From assembly GCA_020026375.1 (NCBI GenBank), contig JAHHQN010000009.1, positions 3,260 through 67,259 of the forward strand: DNA of 64,000 nt, read 5' to 3'. The notes under the pieces are model-generated. The model saw nothing but the letters and a program-made list of their open reading frames with translations. It was not told the origin of the DNA and did no database searches. Position 1 is the first letter of the stretch, and each line of letters starts with the position of its first letter. This DNA is from Alistipes sp. GTDB lineage: Bacteria > Bacteroidota > Bacteroidia > Bacteroidales > Rikenellaceae. This document shows, piece by piece, positions 52,177 to 62,072 of the stretch. Both the position numbers and the translations under genes were made by a program.

Positions 52177-53453
52177 CACAACCGCAGTTAACCCCCATAG
52201 ATTCGGTGGAAATCACCGCCATGCACCGCCACACCACCCGCAACGGAGTCGGGATCTACACCCTTCCGACCGACGATTTCGAGGTGTTGCGCATCACGTT
52301 CGTCTTCCGTGCCGGCTCGTCGGTGCAGCACCAGCCCTTCGCAGCTTCGGCCACGGCCAATCTGCTGGCCGAGGGCAGCCGCCGTTTCACGGCACAACAG
52401 ATTACCGAGCAGCTCGACTACCACGGCTCGTGGTTCAATGTCAACATCGACCGCGACTACGCCTACATCAGCTTCGCCATGCTGTCGAAGTTCTACCGCG
52501 AGACGCTCGACATCGCGGCGGAAATCCTCCTCCACCCCACCTTCCCCGAGGAGGAGCTGCGCACCTACTGCACCAAGCGCAAACAACGGCTGACCATCGA
52601 CCGCAAGAAGGTCGACATCGAGGCACGCGAGGCCTTCGCACGCGCCATGTTCGGCAGCGACCACCCCTACGGTGTCTCCTACTCCGAGGAGGAGTACGAC
52701 CGTCTGACGCGTGAGGCCGTGGAGCGTTTCTACCGCGAGTTCTACACCGCCGAGAACTGTTTTGTGGTGTGCAGCGGCCGAATCGGCGAGGAGGAGACCG
52801 CCGCCATCGATGCCATTGCCGAAGCACTGCCCCACAGTCCCGCCCACGAGCGCGTGGAGATGGAGCGTGCCGAATCGGGCGACGACTGTCTGGTCGACCA
52901 CCCCGATGCCGTACAGTCGTCGATCCGCATCGGCCGCCTGCTCTTTCCGCGCCAGCACCCCGACTTTGTGGGCATGCAGGTCGTGGCTACCCTTCTGGGC
53001 GGCTACTTCGGCTCGCGTCTGATGCACAACCTGCGCGAGGAACACGGCTACACCTACGGTGTGATGGCCGCCATGGTCAACTTCGAGAAGGAGGGCTACA
53101 TGGCCATCGGCGCACAGGTAGGCACCGAGGTGACCCAAGCCGCCATCACCGAAATCTACCGCGAAATTGCGCGCATGAGGGAGGAGAGGGTCACAGAGGA
53201 GGAGCTGGAGCTGGTGAAGAACATCATGGCCGGTGAGATGATGCGTATCCTCGACGGGCCGTTCGGCATTGCCGATGTGGCCATCGAGAATATTCTGTGC
53301 GGCTTCGACAACTCGTCGCTCAACGACAACCTCCGCGAGATACAGTCGATGACCCCTCAACGTGTGCAGGAGCTGGCACAACGCTATCTCCGTCAGGAGG
53401 ATTTGGTGACGGTGGTGGCCGGCGACAGCCGCCACTTTGCCGACAACGCCTGA
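52173..53453 (+). CDS. M16-family peptidase, non-catalytic partner subunit
   Basis: The 426-aa protein has the M16 fold but the HxxEH site is replaced (ASATANLLAEGS), so it lacks zinc ligands. The C-terminal half retains the conserved R/Y-type substrate-binding block in LREEHGYTYGVMA. In M16B heterodimers one subunit supplies zinc and the other this Arg-Tyr region. The 4-nt overlap with the catalytic gene supports equal expression. Confidence 0.9.
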   Translation: MTQPQLTPIDSVEITAMHRHTTRNGVGIYTLPTDDFEVLRITFVFRAGSSVQHQPFAASATANLLAEGSRRFTAQQITEQLDYHGSWFNVNIDRDYAYISFAMLSKFYRETLDIAAEILLHPTFPEEELRTYCTKRKQRLTIDRKKVDIEAREAFARAMFGSDHPYGVSYSEEEYDRLTREAVERFYREFYTAENCFVVCSGRIGEEETAAIDAIAEALPHSPAHERVEMERAESGDDCLVDHPDAVQSSIRIGRLLFPRQHPDFVGMQVVATLLGGYFGSRLMHNLREEHGYTYGVMAAMVNFEKEGYMAIGAQVGTEVTQAAITEIYREIARMREERVTEEELELVKNIMAGEMMRILDGPFGIADVAIENILCGFDNSSLNDNLREIQSMTPQRVQELAQRYLRQEDLVTVVAGDSRHFADNA

Positions 53454-53508
53454 CCCGACCGACGGCACGACACCGCCAAAGAAGACGCTCACGTCCCGAA
53501 AAAAGGCA

Positions 53509-53546
53509 AGCGGACAGTCCCCCCGACGGTACTGTCCGCTTTTTTC
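53509..53546 (+). terminator. terminator of the M16 pair
   Basis: The 10-bp stem AGCGGACAGT / ACTGTCCGCT is followed by T6. Confidence 0.85.
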
Positions 53547-53590
53547 GTCCCCTCCTCCACGCGCACCGATGTGCAAAAGATATTATCAAT

Positions 53591-53630
53591 AAAAAAAAGG
53601 AAGACACCCCCTTCGGGATATCTTCCTTTT
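53591..53630 (-). terminator. terminator of rsmA
   Basis: The AAAAGGAAGA / TCTTCCTTTT stem with CCC/GGG inner pairing has a T-tract on the minus strand. Confidence 0.85.
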
Positions 53631-53650
53631 CTATTTTACGGTTCTCGGAC

Positions 53651-54460
53651 TTACTGTCTGTGTTCGGCCACCCAGTTGGTCAGATTCACGAAATCGGCCA
53701 CCGACAACTGCTCGGCACGCCGGGTGAAGAACTCATGCTCCGCACCGCCGAAATCGCCGAATACCGACTTCAGCGAGTTGCGAATCATCTTGCGACGCTG
53801 GCCGAAGGAGGCCTTCACCACCTTGACGAACAACTGCTCGTCGCAGTCCAGCTGCTTCACGCCGTTGCGCTTCAGACGAATGACGGCACTCTTGACCTTC
53901 GGGGGCGGATTGAAGACCTTTTCACCCACCGTGAAGAGGTATTCGATGTCGTACCATGCCTGCAACAGCACCGAAAGAATGCCGTACTCCTTCGAGCCGG
54001 GAGGCTCGGCCAGACGCACGGCCACCTCCTTCTGAATCATACCCACACACTCGGGTATCAGGTCGCGGTACTCCAGCACCTTGAAGAAGATCTGCGACGA
54101 GATGTTGTAGGGGAAGTTGCCGATGACCTTCAGCCCCTCGGGAAAGAGGCTTCTCAAATCCATCTTCAGGAAGTCACCCTCCATGAGTCGGGGCGTGAAC
54201 TGTGGATAGTGGACATGGAGATACTCCACACTCTCGGTGTCGATTTCGGCACCCCACGTCACCACATCGTCTCTCTGCAGGAGGAACTGGGTCAGCACAC
54301 CCATGCCGCAGCCCACCTCCAATACGTCGACGGGACGCTGCTCACCTGTCGCGGCATCGGTCCGAAGGCCGCCCGACAGCGAATCACATATCTTTCGTGC
54401 AATGTTGAGATCGACCAAAAAGTGTTGTCCCAACGCTTTTTTTGCTCTTACTTCGCTCAT
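53651..54460 (-). CDS. rsmA: 16S rRNA dimethyladenosine transferase
   Basis: The 269-aa methyltransferase (KsgA) dimethylates two adjacent adenosines near the 3' end of 16S rRNA. Motifs: KKALGQHFLVD at the start, LEVGCGMGVLTQ (SAM), GNFPYNISSQIF (catalytic NxPY) and RLAEPPGSKEYGILSVLL. A TATATTCG box at 54479-54486 lies 18 bp upstream. It is a single gene. Confidence 0.97.
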   Translation of the reverse strand: MSEVRAKKALGQHFLVDLNIARKICDSLSGGLRTDAATGEQRPVDVLEVGCGMGVLTQFLLQRDDVVTWGAEIDTESVEYLHVHYPQFTPRLMEGDFLKMDLRSLFPEGLKVIGNFPYNISSQIFFKVLEYRDLIPECVGMIQKEVAVRLAEPPGSKEYGILSVLLQAWYDIEYLFTVGEKVFNPPPKVKSAVIRLKRNGVKQLDCDEQLFVKVVKASFGQRRKMIRNSLKSVFGDFGGAEHEFFTRRAEQLSVADFVNLTNWVAEHRQ

Positions 54461-54537
54461 TTGTTACATTTTGGAGCGCGAATATACGAATTTTCGACCG
54501 AAAAACGACCGTTCCGCCCCTTTTGCGCTCCGCAATT

Positions 54538-54783
54538 TTATTTTCTGCCGTTCCGGCGGCGGACTCTCTTGTCGTGTTGTTCGATGTTCTTGCGCTCGCG
54601 CATGACTCTGCGGCGGGTCAGTCGGAAGGTGTAGAGCAGCCCCACGAAGCCTACTCCGAGAAGGGTCACCCAAAACCACACGGCGATGCCGCCATTCATG
54701 AATTCCAAGGCGTAGATAATTCCTGCGACGGCCAACACCATCATCACCAGACGAATTGCCTGAAGCACTGAAGTCTTATTCAT
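54538..54783 (-). CDS. small membrane protein, 81 aa
   Basis: The protein has two hydrophobic helices (ALRLVMMVLAVAGIIYAL-type, residues ~8-26, and VWFWVTLLGVGFVGLLYTF, ~35-54). They are followed by a strongly basic tail rich in Arg/Lys (RRVMRER, RVRRRNGRK). It is probably an inner-membrane protein with a cytoplasmic basic C-terminus. No family recognised. It lies 136 nt downstream of the 94-aa membrane protein on the same strand. Confidence 0.6.
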   Translation of the reverse strand: MNKTSVLQAIRLVMMVLAVAGIIYALEFMNGGIAVWFWVTLLGVGFVGLLYTFRLTRRRVMRERKNIEQHDKRVRRRNGRK

Positions 54784-54919
54784 AACACACGATTTTAGCG
54801 GACGGTTTCACCCCGTCCGGCGATTACAAATGTCATTACGGTCCGAAGACGCTCTCCGGCCTTCGGCGACACTCCTCCGCAAAAACCTTTCCGAAAGGGG
54901 AAGATGTCCCGCCTTCTGT

Positions 54920-55201
54920 TCAGGGAATCTGATTGCGGTTGACGTCCTTGACCAGACGGCGCGGACGGGTATGCAGTTCATACCACAATCCGATGACGGT
55001 CGCCACCAGCACCAGCAATGCCAGCACGGTGTGGAACACCTGTCGTCCCGTGAAGTGGGGCCAGCTCTCCGCCAACTCGACGGAATTGGCACCCAGCCAC
55101 ACCAGCGCAATAATCACATAGGCGGCTTTAGTCACAACCAGCCATCTGTTGACCGACCGGTTTTTCCTGTTCCCGAGGTTTGTGTTCTTCTCTTTCATCA
55201 T
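54920..55201 (-). CDS. small membrane protein, 93 aa
   Basis: The protein has two predicted helices (KAAYVIIALVWLGANSV and VLALLVLVATVIGLWYEL) with a basic N-terminus (KEKNTNLGNRKNRSVNR) and a basic C-terminus. I start at the ATG at 55201; a second ATG follows directly and an upstream ATG at 55231 would add ten residues. It lies 60 nt after recQ and may be co-transcribed. No family recognised; function unknown. Confidence 0.6.
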   Translation of the reverse strand: MMKEKNTNLGNRKNRSVNRWLVVTKAAYVIIALVWLGANSVELAESWPHFTGRQVFHTVLALLVLVATVIGLWYELHTRPRRLVKDVNRNQIP

Positions 55202-55261
55202 ATTTGGGGGTTGGGGTTCTTTCCTTGTCAATCGGCAGGCCGCCTCGCCGCCCCGAAAGCA

Positions 55262-57463
55262 TCAGTTGCCCTGCTCGCAGATGAACTTGATTCTCACCAG
55301 ACGGATTTCGTCCTCGGTGTAGTCGGCACCCAGTTCCTCGATGGCTTCGTCGAGCGAATCGGTCTGGGCGTCCTCCTTGAAGTAGAGGTAGATGTCCTCC
55401 ATCTTGTCCTCGTCCATAAATTCGTTGACGTAGTACGAGATGTCGAGCTTGGTACCCGAATTGACAATACCCTCGATTTCGGTGAGCAGGTCGTCGAATT
55501 CCATGTCGCGGTCACGCGCAATGTCCTCGAAATCCATCTTGCGGTCGATGGACTGTATGATGAAAATCTTGTTGCCCGACTTGTTGCCGACCGACTTGAC
55601 CACCATGTCCTGCGGACGGATAATCTCCTTCTCCTCGACATAGGCCTTGATGAGCTTGATGAACTCGCTGCCGAACTTGCGCGCCTTGCCCACACCCACA
55701 CCCGAGATGTTCTGCATCTCCTCCAGGGTGATGGGATACTGAATCGACATGTCCTCCAACGAGGGGTCCTGGAAGATGACAAACGGAGGCAGGTTGTGCT
55801 TCTTGGCCACCTTCTTTCTCAAATCCTTCAACATGGCGAACAGCTCCTCGTCGGCTGCGCCGCCGCGACCCATCGGTGCCGAGGCTTCGACCTCGGTCTC
55901 CTCCTTGTCGTAGTCGTGGTCCATGGTCACCGTCACCGGGAAGGGCATCTTGATGTAGTCCTCGCCCTTCTTGTTGATGGAAATCAGACCGTAGTTTTCG
56001 ATATTCTTGTCGATAAGTCCGAGAATGAGTCCCTGACGCACCACGGCACCCCAGAAACCTGCATCGTGGTCGGCACCCACACCAAACCATTTCGACTTGT
56101 TGTGGCCGTAACTCTTCGACAGGGCGGTGTTCTTGCCCACTATAATAGAAACAAGGTAGTCGGCCTTGAACTTGTCGCCTATTTCTCTGAGCACCTCCAA
56201 CGCCAGCTTCAGCGACGCCTTGGCATCGATTTTGGGTTTGGGGTTGCGGCAGTTGTCGCAGTTGCCGCAGTTCTCCTCGGTGTAGTCCTCGCCGAAGTAG
56301 TGGAGCAGCGTCTTGCGACGGCACATCGAACTCTCGGCATAGGAGACCGTCTCCTGCAGGAGCAGCTTGCCGATTTCCTGTTCGGCGATGGGCTTGCCCT
56401 GCATGAATTTTTCGAGTTTCTGAATATCCTTGTAGCTGTAGAATGCCAGACAGTAGCCCTCACCGCCGTCACGTCCCGCACGACCGGTCTCCTGATAGTA
56501 GCCCTCGAGCGACTTGGGAATGTCGTAGTGAATGACGTAACGCACGTCGGGTTTGTCGATACCCATACCGAAGGCGATGGTCGCCACAATGACATCGACA
56601 CGTTCCATGAGGAAGTCGTCCTGGTTCTCGGCACGCGTGGCGGCGTCCATACCTGCGTGGTAGGCTCGGGCCTTGATGCCGTTGGCGATGAGCAGTTCGG
56701 TGAGTTCCTCCACCTTCTTGCGGCTCAGGCAGTAGATGATACCGCTCTTGCCCTCGTTCTGCTTGATGAAGAGGATAATCTCGCGGTCGATGTCGCGCTT
56801 GGGGCGCAGTTCGTAGTAGAGGTTGGGGCGGTTGAATGACGATTTAAAGACTTCGGCGTCGGACATACCGAGGTTTTTCTGAATGTCCATCTGCACCTTG
56901 GGTGTGGCCGTAGCCGTGAGGGCGATCAGCGGCGCGTTGCCGATTTCGTTGATGATGGGGCGGATACGGCGGTACTCGGGACGGAAGTCGTGACCCCATT
57001 CCGAGATGCAGTGCGCCTCGTCGATGGCATAGAACGATATCTTGATCTTGCGCAGAAAAGCCACATTGTCCTCCTTGGTCAGCGACTCGGGGGCAAAGTA
57101 GAGCAGTTTGGTCTTGCCGGCCAGCACGTCGGCCCTCACCTGAGCGACAGCCGTCTTGTTGAGCGACGAGTTCAGGAAGTGGGCAATGCCCGAATCTTCG
57201 GAGAAGGTGCGCATGGCATCGACCTGATTTTTCATCAGGGCAATCAGCGGAGATATGACTATGGCCACACCGTCCATCAGCAACGCAGGCAACTGATAAC
57301 ACAGTGACTTGCCGCCTCCTGTCGGCATGAGTACAAAAGTGTCGTTTCCCTTCAAGACATTGCTGATGACAGCTTCCTGGTTTCCTTTAAACGACGAAAA
57401 GCCGAAATACTCCTTCAGTTTTTCGTGCAACAAGGATGAATCGTATTGTTTCATTTCGCCCAT
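55262..57463 (-). CDS. recQ: RecQ-family ATP-dependent DNA helicase (long form with HRDC)
   Basis: The 733-aa protein has the full RecQ layout. The helicase core shows YFGFSSFKGNQEAVI, Walker A TGGGKS, AIDEAHCISEWGHDFRP and QETGRAGRDG. The zinc site uses MCRRK and CGNCDNC, an RQC winged helix lies at ~420-530, and an HRDC-like domain at ~540-620 ends with the helix-hairpin ISGVGVGKARKFG. It adds a C-terminal acidic region. It is the second recQ of the window and the one closer to E. coli RecQ in architecture. The initiator may be the ATG at 57463 or 57454. Confidence 0.95.
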   Translation of the reverse strand: MGEMKQYDSSLLHEKLKEYFGFSSFKGNQEAVISNVLKGNDTFVLMPTGGGKSLCYQLPALLMDGVAIVISPLIALMKNQVDAMRTFSEDSGIAHFLNSSLNKTAVAQVRADVLAGKTKLLYFAPESLTKEDNVAFLRKIKISFYAIDEAHCISEWGHDFRPEYRRIRPIINEIGNAPLIALTATATPKVQMDIQKNLGMSDAEVFKSSFNRPNLYYELRPKRDIDREIILFIKQNEGKSGIIYCLSRKKVEELTELLIANGIKARAYHAGMDAATRAENQDDFLMERVDVIVATIAFGMGIDKPDVRYVIHYDIPKSLEGYYQETGRAGRDGGEGYCLAFYSYKDIQKLEKFMQGKPIAEQEIGKLLLQETVSYAESSMCRRKTLLHYFGEDYTEENCGNCDNCRNPKPKIDAKASLKLALEVLREIGDKFKADYLVSIIVGKNTALSKSYGHNKSKWFGVGADHDAGFWGAVVRQGLILGLIDKNIENYGLISINKKGEDYIKMPFPVTVTMDHDYDKEETEVEASAPMGRGGAADEELFAMLKDLRKKVAKKHNLPPFVIFQDPSLEDMSIQYPITLEEMQNISGVGVGKARKFGSEFIKLIKAYVEEKEIIRPQDMVVKSVGNKSGNKIFIIQSIDRKMDFEDIARDRDMEFDDLLTEIEGIVNSGTKLDISYYVNEFMDEDKMEDIYLYFKEDAQTDSLDEAIEELGADYTEDEIRLVRIKFICEQGN

Positions 57464-57521
57464 TATGTGCTTTAAATCCTAAAATTCAATGTAAAGTTAA
57501 AAAAATTTCCAGAAAAAAACA

Positions 57522-57529
57522 TAACTTTG
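57522..57529 (+). promoter_or_regulatory. -7 box of lptB
   Basis: TAACTTTG lies 24 bp before the lptB ATG. The -33 position is A-rich and lacks TTTG. Confidence 0.5.
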
Positions 57530-57553
57530 TAGAAAATTATTACACTAATTCGA

Positions 57554-58342
57554 ATGAGACTTTACACAAGCGAACTGGTAAAAAAATATAAATCGCGTAC
57601 AGTGGTCAATCATGTGTCGATTGATGTCAAGCAGGGCGAAATCGTCGGTCTGCTGGGTCCCAACGGTGCCGGAAAGACCACAACCTTCTATATGATAGTG
57701 GGTCTGATCAAACCCAACGAGGGACGCATCTTCCTGGAGAACGACCAAAACGAGGTGTCGGAGCTGACCGATCTGCCGGTCTACCGCCGCGCACAGCTCG
57801 GTGTGGGCTACCTGGCGCAGGAGGCTTCGGTGTTCCGCCGTCTGACCGTCGAGGAGAATATCCGCGCGGTGCTGGAGATGACCGACTTCACAAAGGAGTA
57901 CCAGAACGAGAGAGTGGAGTCTCTCATCGAGGAGTTCCGTCTTCAGAAGGTGAGACACAGTTTCGGTATCCAGCTCTCGGGTGGCGAACGCCGCCGCACC
58001 GAGATTGCGCGTGCCGTGGCCATCAATCCGGCGTTCATTCTGCTCGACGAGCCGTTCGCCGGTGTCGACCCCATCGCCGTGGAGGATATCCAGTCGATTG
58101 TGGCCACCCTCAAACACAAGAACATCGGCGTCATCATCACCGACCACAATGTCGACGAGACGCTGGCCATCACCGACCGCACCTACCTGCTCTACGAGGG
58201 CAAGATTCTCAAGACGGGTAGTGCCGAAGACCTGGCCGCCGACCCCATGGTGCGCAAGGTCTATCTGGGACAGCACTTCGAGCTGAAGAAGAGCCACCAG
58301 ATTACGCAGGAGATGATCAAGACCGGCGTCAAGAGCGAATGA
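57554..58342 (+). CDS. lptB: LPS export ABC transporter ATP-binding protein
   Basis: The 262-aa ATPase has Walker [12 protein letters not shown], the signature [14 protein letters not shown], Walker [14 protein letters not shown] and the H-loop ITDHNVDET. The signature and [11 protein letters not shown] match LptB, which powers lipopolysaccharide extraction from the inner membrane with LptFG. The other lpt genes are not here. It is followed by a perfect 30-bp palindrome. Confidence 0.93.
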   Translation: MRLYTSELVKKYKSRTVVNHVSIDVKQGEIVGLLGPNGAGKTTTFYMIVGLIKPNEGRIFLENDQNEVSELTDLPVYRRAQLGVGYLAQEASVFRRLTVEENIRAVLEMTDFTKEYQNERVESLIEEFRLQKVRHSFGIQLSGGERRRTEIARAVAINPAFILLDEPFAGVDPIAVEDIQSIVATLKHKNIGVIITDHNVDETLAITDRTYLLYEGKILKTGSAEDLAADPMVRKVYLGQHFELKKSHQITQEMIKTGVKSE

Positions 58343-58348
58343 TTCTTC

Positions 58349-58378
58349 CGGCAGGAAACCCCCGGGGGTTTCCTGCCG
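58349..58378 (+). terminator. perfect 30-bp palindrome after lptB, probable terminator
   Basis: A 15+15-bp perfect palindrome (half-site CGGCAGGAAACCCCC, no loop) lies 6 nt past the lptB stop. Only TT follows, so it may act in 3'-end protection or as a weak terminator. Confidence 0.55.
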
Positions 58379-58459
58379 TTCAAATACCCGACGGCGGAGA
58401 GGGGCATATCTATTATATATATACCGTCCTCCGCCCACACAAAGCCTTAACCTAAGAAT

Positions 58460-59704
58460 ATGGACAAAATCGTGCCTCCGGGGAGGATTAAAGGAGTACT
58501 GACACCCCCCTGTTCAAAGAGCTACGCACAGCGCGCACTAGCCGCGGCACTGCTCTCGGAGGAAAAATCGGTACTCCGCAACATCGAGTATTGCGACGAC
58601 ACCTACTCGGCACTCAAGTGCATCATGAGTCTGGGCGCCTCGGTGACCCACATCGACGACAATACGCTGCAAATCACCGGAGGTCTTCGCCCCAAGGACA
58701 AATGTCTCTATACCGGGGAGTCGGGACTGGCCACACGCCTGTTCACCCCCATCGCCTCACTCCACCACACCCCCATGAAAATCGTCGGCGAGGGTACCCT
58801 GCTCCGACGCCCCATGGAGATGATGACCACACCGCTGCGCGAGCTGGGTGTGAGTGTCAGGGACAACAACAGCCGCCTGCCCATCGAGGTGTGCGGTCCC
58901 ATTCGCGGCGGCGAAATCAATATCGACGGCTCGGTGTCGTCGCAGTTCATCACCGGACTGCTGCTCACCCTGCCGCTGGCACAGGAGGACACCACCCTCC
59001 ATGTGTCGCATGCCGTGTCGACCCCCTATCTCGACATGACCATCGACACGGCCGAACATTTCGGCATCGAAATCTTCCACAAGGAATACTCCGAATTCTA
59101 TATCCCCGGCGGCCAACGCTACAAGGGGTGCGACTTCCGCATCGAGGGCGACTGGAGTGCCTCCGCCATGCTGCTGGTGGCCGGTGCCACCGCCGGTGAA
59201 ATCACCGTACGCAACATCTCGATGCTCTCCAAGCAGGCCGACGTGCTGGTCTGCCGCGCACTGGTCAGAGCCGGCGCCGAGATGATCAACGACCACAACT
59301 CGGTCAGCACCTCGCAACGCCGTCTCAAGGCCTTCCGCTTCGACGCCACCAACTGCCCCGACCTCTTCCCGGCACTGGCCGCACTGGCTGCCGCCGCCGA
59401 GGGCGAGAGTGTCATTCGAGGCACCTCGCGACTGGAGTTCAAGGAGAGCAACCGCGCCCTCACCCTCCGCGAGGAGTACGCCAAGCTGGGTATCGACATT
59501 GACCTCTCGGAGGACGATGTCATGCGTATCCGCGGCGGCGAAATCCGTCCGGCCGAGGTCGACAGCCACGGCGACCACCGCATCGCCATGTCGCTGGCCG
59601 TGGCCGCCCTGCGTTGCAGCGGCGAGGTGAAAATCAAGGACGCGGAGTGTGTGGCCAAGAGCTACCCCACCTTCTTCGACGATTTGGACAGCATACGCGC
59701 ATAA
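58460..59704 (+). CDS. aroA: 3-phosphoshikimate 1-carboxyvinyltransferase
   Basis: The 414-aa EPSP synthase joins PEP to shikimate 3-phosphate. Motifs: PPCSKSYAQRALAAALL, TGESGLATRLFTP (the region conferring PEP binding), DGSVSSQFITGLLL and DSHGDHRIAMSLA near the C-terminus. It is followed by aroC after 15 nt. I see no local-consensus promoter in front; transcription may come from lptB read-through or a divergent motif. Confidence 0.95.
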   Translation: MDKIVPPGRIKGVLTPPCSKSYAQRALAAALLSEEKSVLRNIEYCDDTYSALKCIMSLGASVTHIDDNTLQITGGLRPKDKCLYTGESGLATRLFTPIASLHHTPMKIVGEGTLLRRPMEMMTTPLRELGVSVRDNNSRLPIEVCGPIRGGEINIDGSVSSQFITGLLLTLPLAQEDTTLHVSHAVSTPYLDMTIDTAEHFGIEIFHKEYSEFYIPGGQRYKGCDFRIEGDWSASAMLLVAGATAGEITVRNISMLSKQADVLVCRALVRAGAEMINDHNSVSTSQRRLKAFRFDATNCPDLFPALAALAAAAEGESVIRGTSRLEFKESNRALTLREEYAKLGIDIDLSEDDVMRIRGGEIRPAEVDSHGDHRIAMSLAVAALRCSGEVKIKDAECVAKSYPTFFDDLDSIRA

Positions 59705-59719
59705 TCCCCCCCACAGCAG

Positions 59720-60697
59720 ATGAACAGTTTCGGACACAACTTCCGCGTCGCGCTGTGGGGCGAATCCCACGGCAGTGCGGTGGGTGTGACCCTCGACGGC
59801 ATTCCGGCCGGCATCGCCCTGGCGGCGGAGGACTTCGAGGAGGACCTCTCGCGGCGCAGAAGCGGTGCGCAAGGCACCACACCGCGCAGGGAGAGCGACC
59901 TTCCGCACATCGTGTCGGGCCTCTATCGCGGCCACACCACGGGCGCACCCCTCACCGTCATCTTCACCAACGACGACACCCGTTCGCAGGACTACACCTC
60001 ACTGCAACACCACTACCGTCCCTCGCATGCCGACCGGACGGCCGCAGTGAAATATTCGGGATTCAACGATCCGCGCGGCGGCGGCCACTTCTCGGCGCGC
60101 CTGACCGTGGGACTGGTGGCGGCAGGTGTCGTCGCCAAGAAAACCCTGCCCCGCGAGCTGACCTTCACCACCCGTCTGATTGAGATGGGCGGCTGCGACG
60201 ACGAGCGTCAGTTCGACGAAATCCTGCGCCGCACGGCCGCCGCCGGCGACTCGGTGGGCGGTATCATCGAGTGCCGCGTGGCACACGCCCCCACAGGCTG
60301 GGGCGAGCCGTTCTTCGACTCGGTAGAGAGCGTCATGGCCCATCTGCTGTTCTCGATTCCGGCAGTCAAGGGGGTGGAGTTCGGCAGCGGATTCCGCGGT
60401 GCGCGGCTCCGCGGCTCGCAGAACAACGACCCCATCATCGACAGCCGCGGCACCACATCGACCAACAACGCCGGAGGTATCAACGGCGGCATCACCAACG
60501 GCAACGAGCTGATTGTGCGCGTGGCCGTAAAACCCACTCCCAGCATCGGCTGCGAACAGATGACGTTCGACTCCGCCACGGGAAGCGTCTCACCGCTCAA
60601 CATCAGAGGACGACACGATGTGTGTGTGGCCCTCAGAGGTCAGGTGGTGGTGGAGGCTGCCGTGGCCGTCGCGCTGGCTAATTTCAACCAACAATGA
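59720..60697 (+). CDS. aroC: chorismate synthase
   Basis: The 325-aa FMN-dependent enzyme forms chorismate from EPSP. It begins MNSFGHNFRVALWGESHG, with the conserved active-site His, and has DHTADRTA-type HYRPSHADRTAAVKYSG and GRHDVCVALRG. Its length is slightly shorter than usual. It overlaps prmC by 4 nt (ATGA). Confidence 0.95.
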   Translation: MNSFGHNFRVALWGESHGSAVGVTLDGIPAGIALAAEDFEEDLSRRRSGAQGTTPRRESDLPHIVSGLYRGHTTGAPLTVIFTNDDTRSQDYTSLQHHYRPSHADRTAAVKYSGFNDPRGGGHFSARLTVGLVAAGVVAKKTLPRELTFTTRLIEMGGCDDERQFDEILRRTAAAGDSVGGIIECRVAHAPTGWGEPFFDSVESVMAHLLFSIPAVKGVEFGSGFRGARLRGSQNNDPIIDSRGTTSTNNAGGINGGITNGNELIVRVAVKPTPSIGCEQMTFDSATGSVSPLNIRGRHDVCVALRGQVVVEAAVAVALANFNQQ

Positions 60698-61533
60698 CCC
60701 GTCGCGAGACATTAGACCATATCACCGATTCACTGTCGGCCCTCTACGACCGACGCGAGGCACACAGCATCGCACAATACCTCATCGAAGAACTCACGGG
60801 CATCACCCCCTCGCAACTGATGTGCGACCCCGATGCCCCGATGCCGCAGGACGGCCTCGACACCGCCGTGAGGAGTCTGCAGGCCGGAGTTCCCGTGCAG
60901 TATGTCACACAGGCGGCCTACTTCCTCGATTACAGATTCACGGTGCGCCCCGGCGTGCTGATACCGCGTCCCGAAACCGAAGAGCTGGCCGCATGGATTA
61001 TCCGCAGCGAACGCCACGCCGCCCGTCTGCTCGACATCGGCACCGGCAGCGGCTGTCTGGCCGTGAGCATCGCCCTCGGGCTGCCCCACACACAGGTCTT
61101 TGCGGCCGACATCTCCTCGGAGGCACTGGCCATCGCCTCCGAGAACGCCCGACGGCTCGAAGCCGCAGTGACCTTCCGCGAGGCCGATGCACTGCACAAC
61201 ATCGAGGAGATTTTCCCCGAGACCTTCGACGTCATCGTCTCCAATCCGCCCTATGTCCCCGAACACGACCGGCGCGAGATGCACACCAATGTCCTCGACC
61301 ACGAGCCGCATCTGGCACTCTTTGTCCCCGACGACGACATTCTCCTCTTCTACCGCGAGATTGCACGCCGCGGACGAAAGATGCTCTCCACGGGCGGACG
61401 ACTCTATTTCGAGATTTACCACCGCGCGGCCGACCTCATGACGGCAATGCTCGCCGATGAGGGCTACACCGACATCGAACTGCGCGACGACATGAGCGGA
61501 AAACCAAGAATGATATGCTGCCGAAAGAAGTAG
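60694..61533 (+). CDS. prmC: release factor glutamine N5-methyltransferase
   Basis: The 279-aa methyltransferase modifies the GGQ glutamine of RF1 and RF2. Motifs: IPRPETEELAAWI, LLDIGTGSGCLAVSIAL (SAM) and VSNPPYVPE (the NPPY catalytic site). It overlaps aroC by 4 nt and the recX start lies 19 nt inside it. Confidence 0.95.
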   Translation: MTRRETLDHITDSLSALYDRREAHSIAQYLIEELTGITPSQLMCDPDAPMPQDGLDTAVRSLQAGVPVQYVTQAAYFLDYRFTVRPGVLIPRPETEELAAWIIRSERHAARLLDIGTGSGCLAVSIALGLPHTQVFAADISSEALAIASENARRLEAAVTFREADALHNIEEIFPETFDVIVSNPPYVPEHDRREMHTNVLDHEPHLALFVPDDDILLFYREIARRGRKMLSTGGRLYFEIYHRAADLMTAMLADEGYTDIELRDDMSGKPRMICCRKK

Positions 61534-62072
61534 AACACTCATACGAGCCTTTCGAAAGGAAGAAGCGCGAGCGGCGCGACAAGACCCCTCAACAGGCTCT
61601 TGCCGCACTCATGCGGCTGTGTGCGCGTGCCGAGAAGGCCGAGAGCGACGCCCTGCGTCTCATGCGCGGCTGGGGGGTCGCCCCCGATGCCGCCCGACAG
61701 GTACTCGAGCAGCTCAAACGCGAGCGGTTCATCGACAACAGCCGCTATGCCGAGACCTTCGTGCGCGAGAAGATGCGGCTGAGCGGCTGGGGCGAGTATA
61801 AAATCCGCACCGCCCTCCAACGCAAACTCATCGACCGCACACTCATCGACGCGGCACTGGCCGCCACCGACCGCAGCGGCATGGGCGAACGGCTCGGGGC
61901 CAAACTCCGCGCCAAGCTGCGCACCGTGAAATACAAGACCCCCTACGACCTGAAGAGCAAGCTCCTGCGCTATGCCCTCTCGCTGGGGTACGAATACGAG
62001 ACGGCCACCGACACCGTCGACCAAATCATGAACGAATGCAACAAAGCCACAGAATCATGCGAAGAATTTTAA
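61515..62072 (+). CDS. recX: RecX-like regulatory protein
   Basis: The 185-aa, Arg/Lys-rich helical protein has RecX three-helix repeats with LMRGWGVAPDAARQVLEQLKRERFIDNSRYAETFVREKM-like sequence around residues 45-85 and a second unit after WGEYKIRTALQRK. RecX binds RecA filaments and limits recombination. recA is not adjacent; a prmC-recX arrangement occurs in Bacteroidota. The start lies within prmC (19-nt overlap) and its end overlaps the M23 gene. Confidence 0.88.
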   Translation: MLPKEVEHSYEPFERKKRERRDKTPQQALAALMRLCARAEKAESDALRLMRGWGVAPDAARQVLEQLKRERFIDNSRYAETFVREKMRLSGWGEYKIRTALQRKLIDRTLIDAALAATDRSGMGERLGAKLRAKLRTVKYKTPYDLKSKLLRYALSLGYEYETATDTVDQIMNECNKATESCEEF

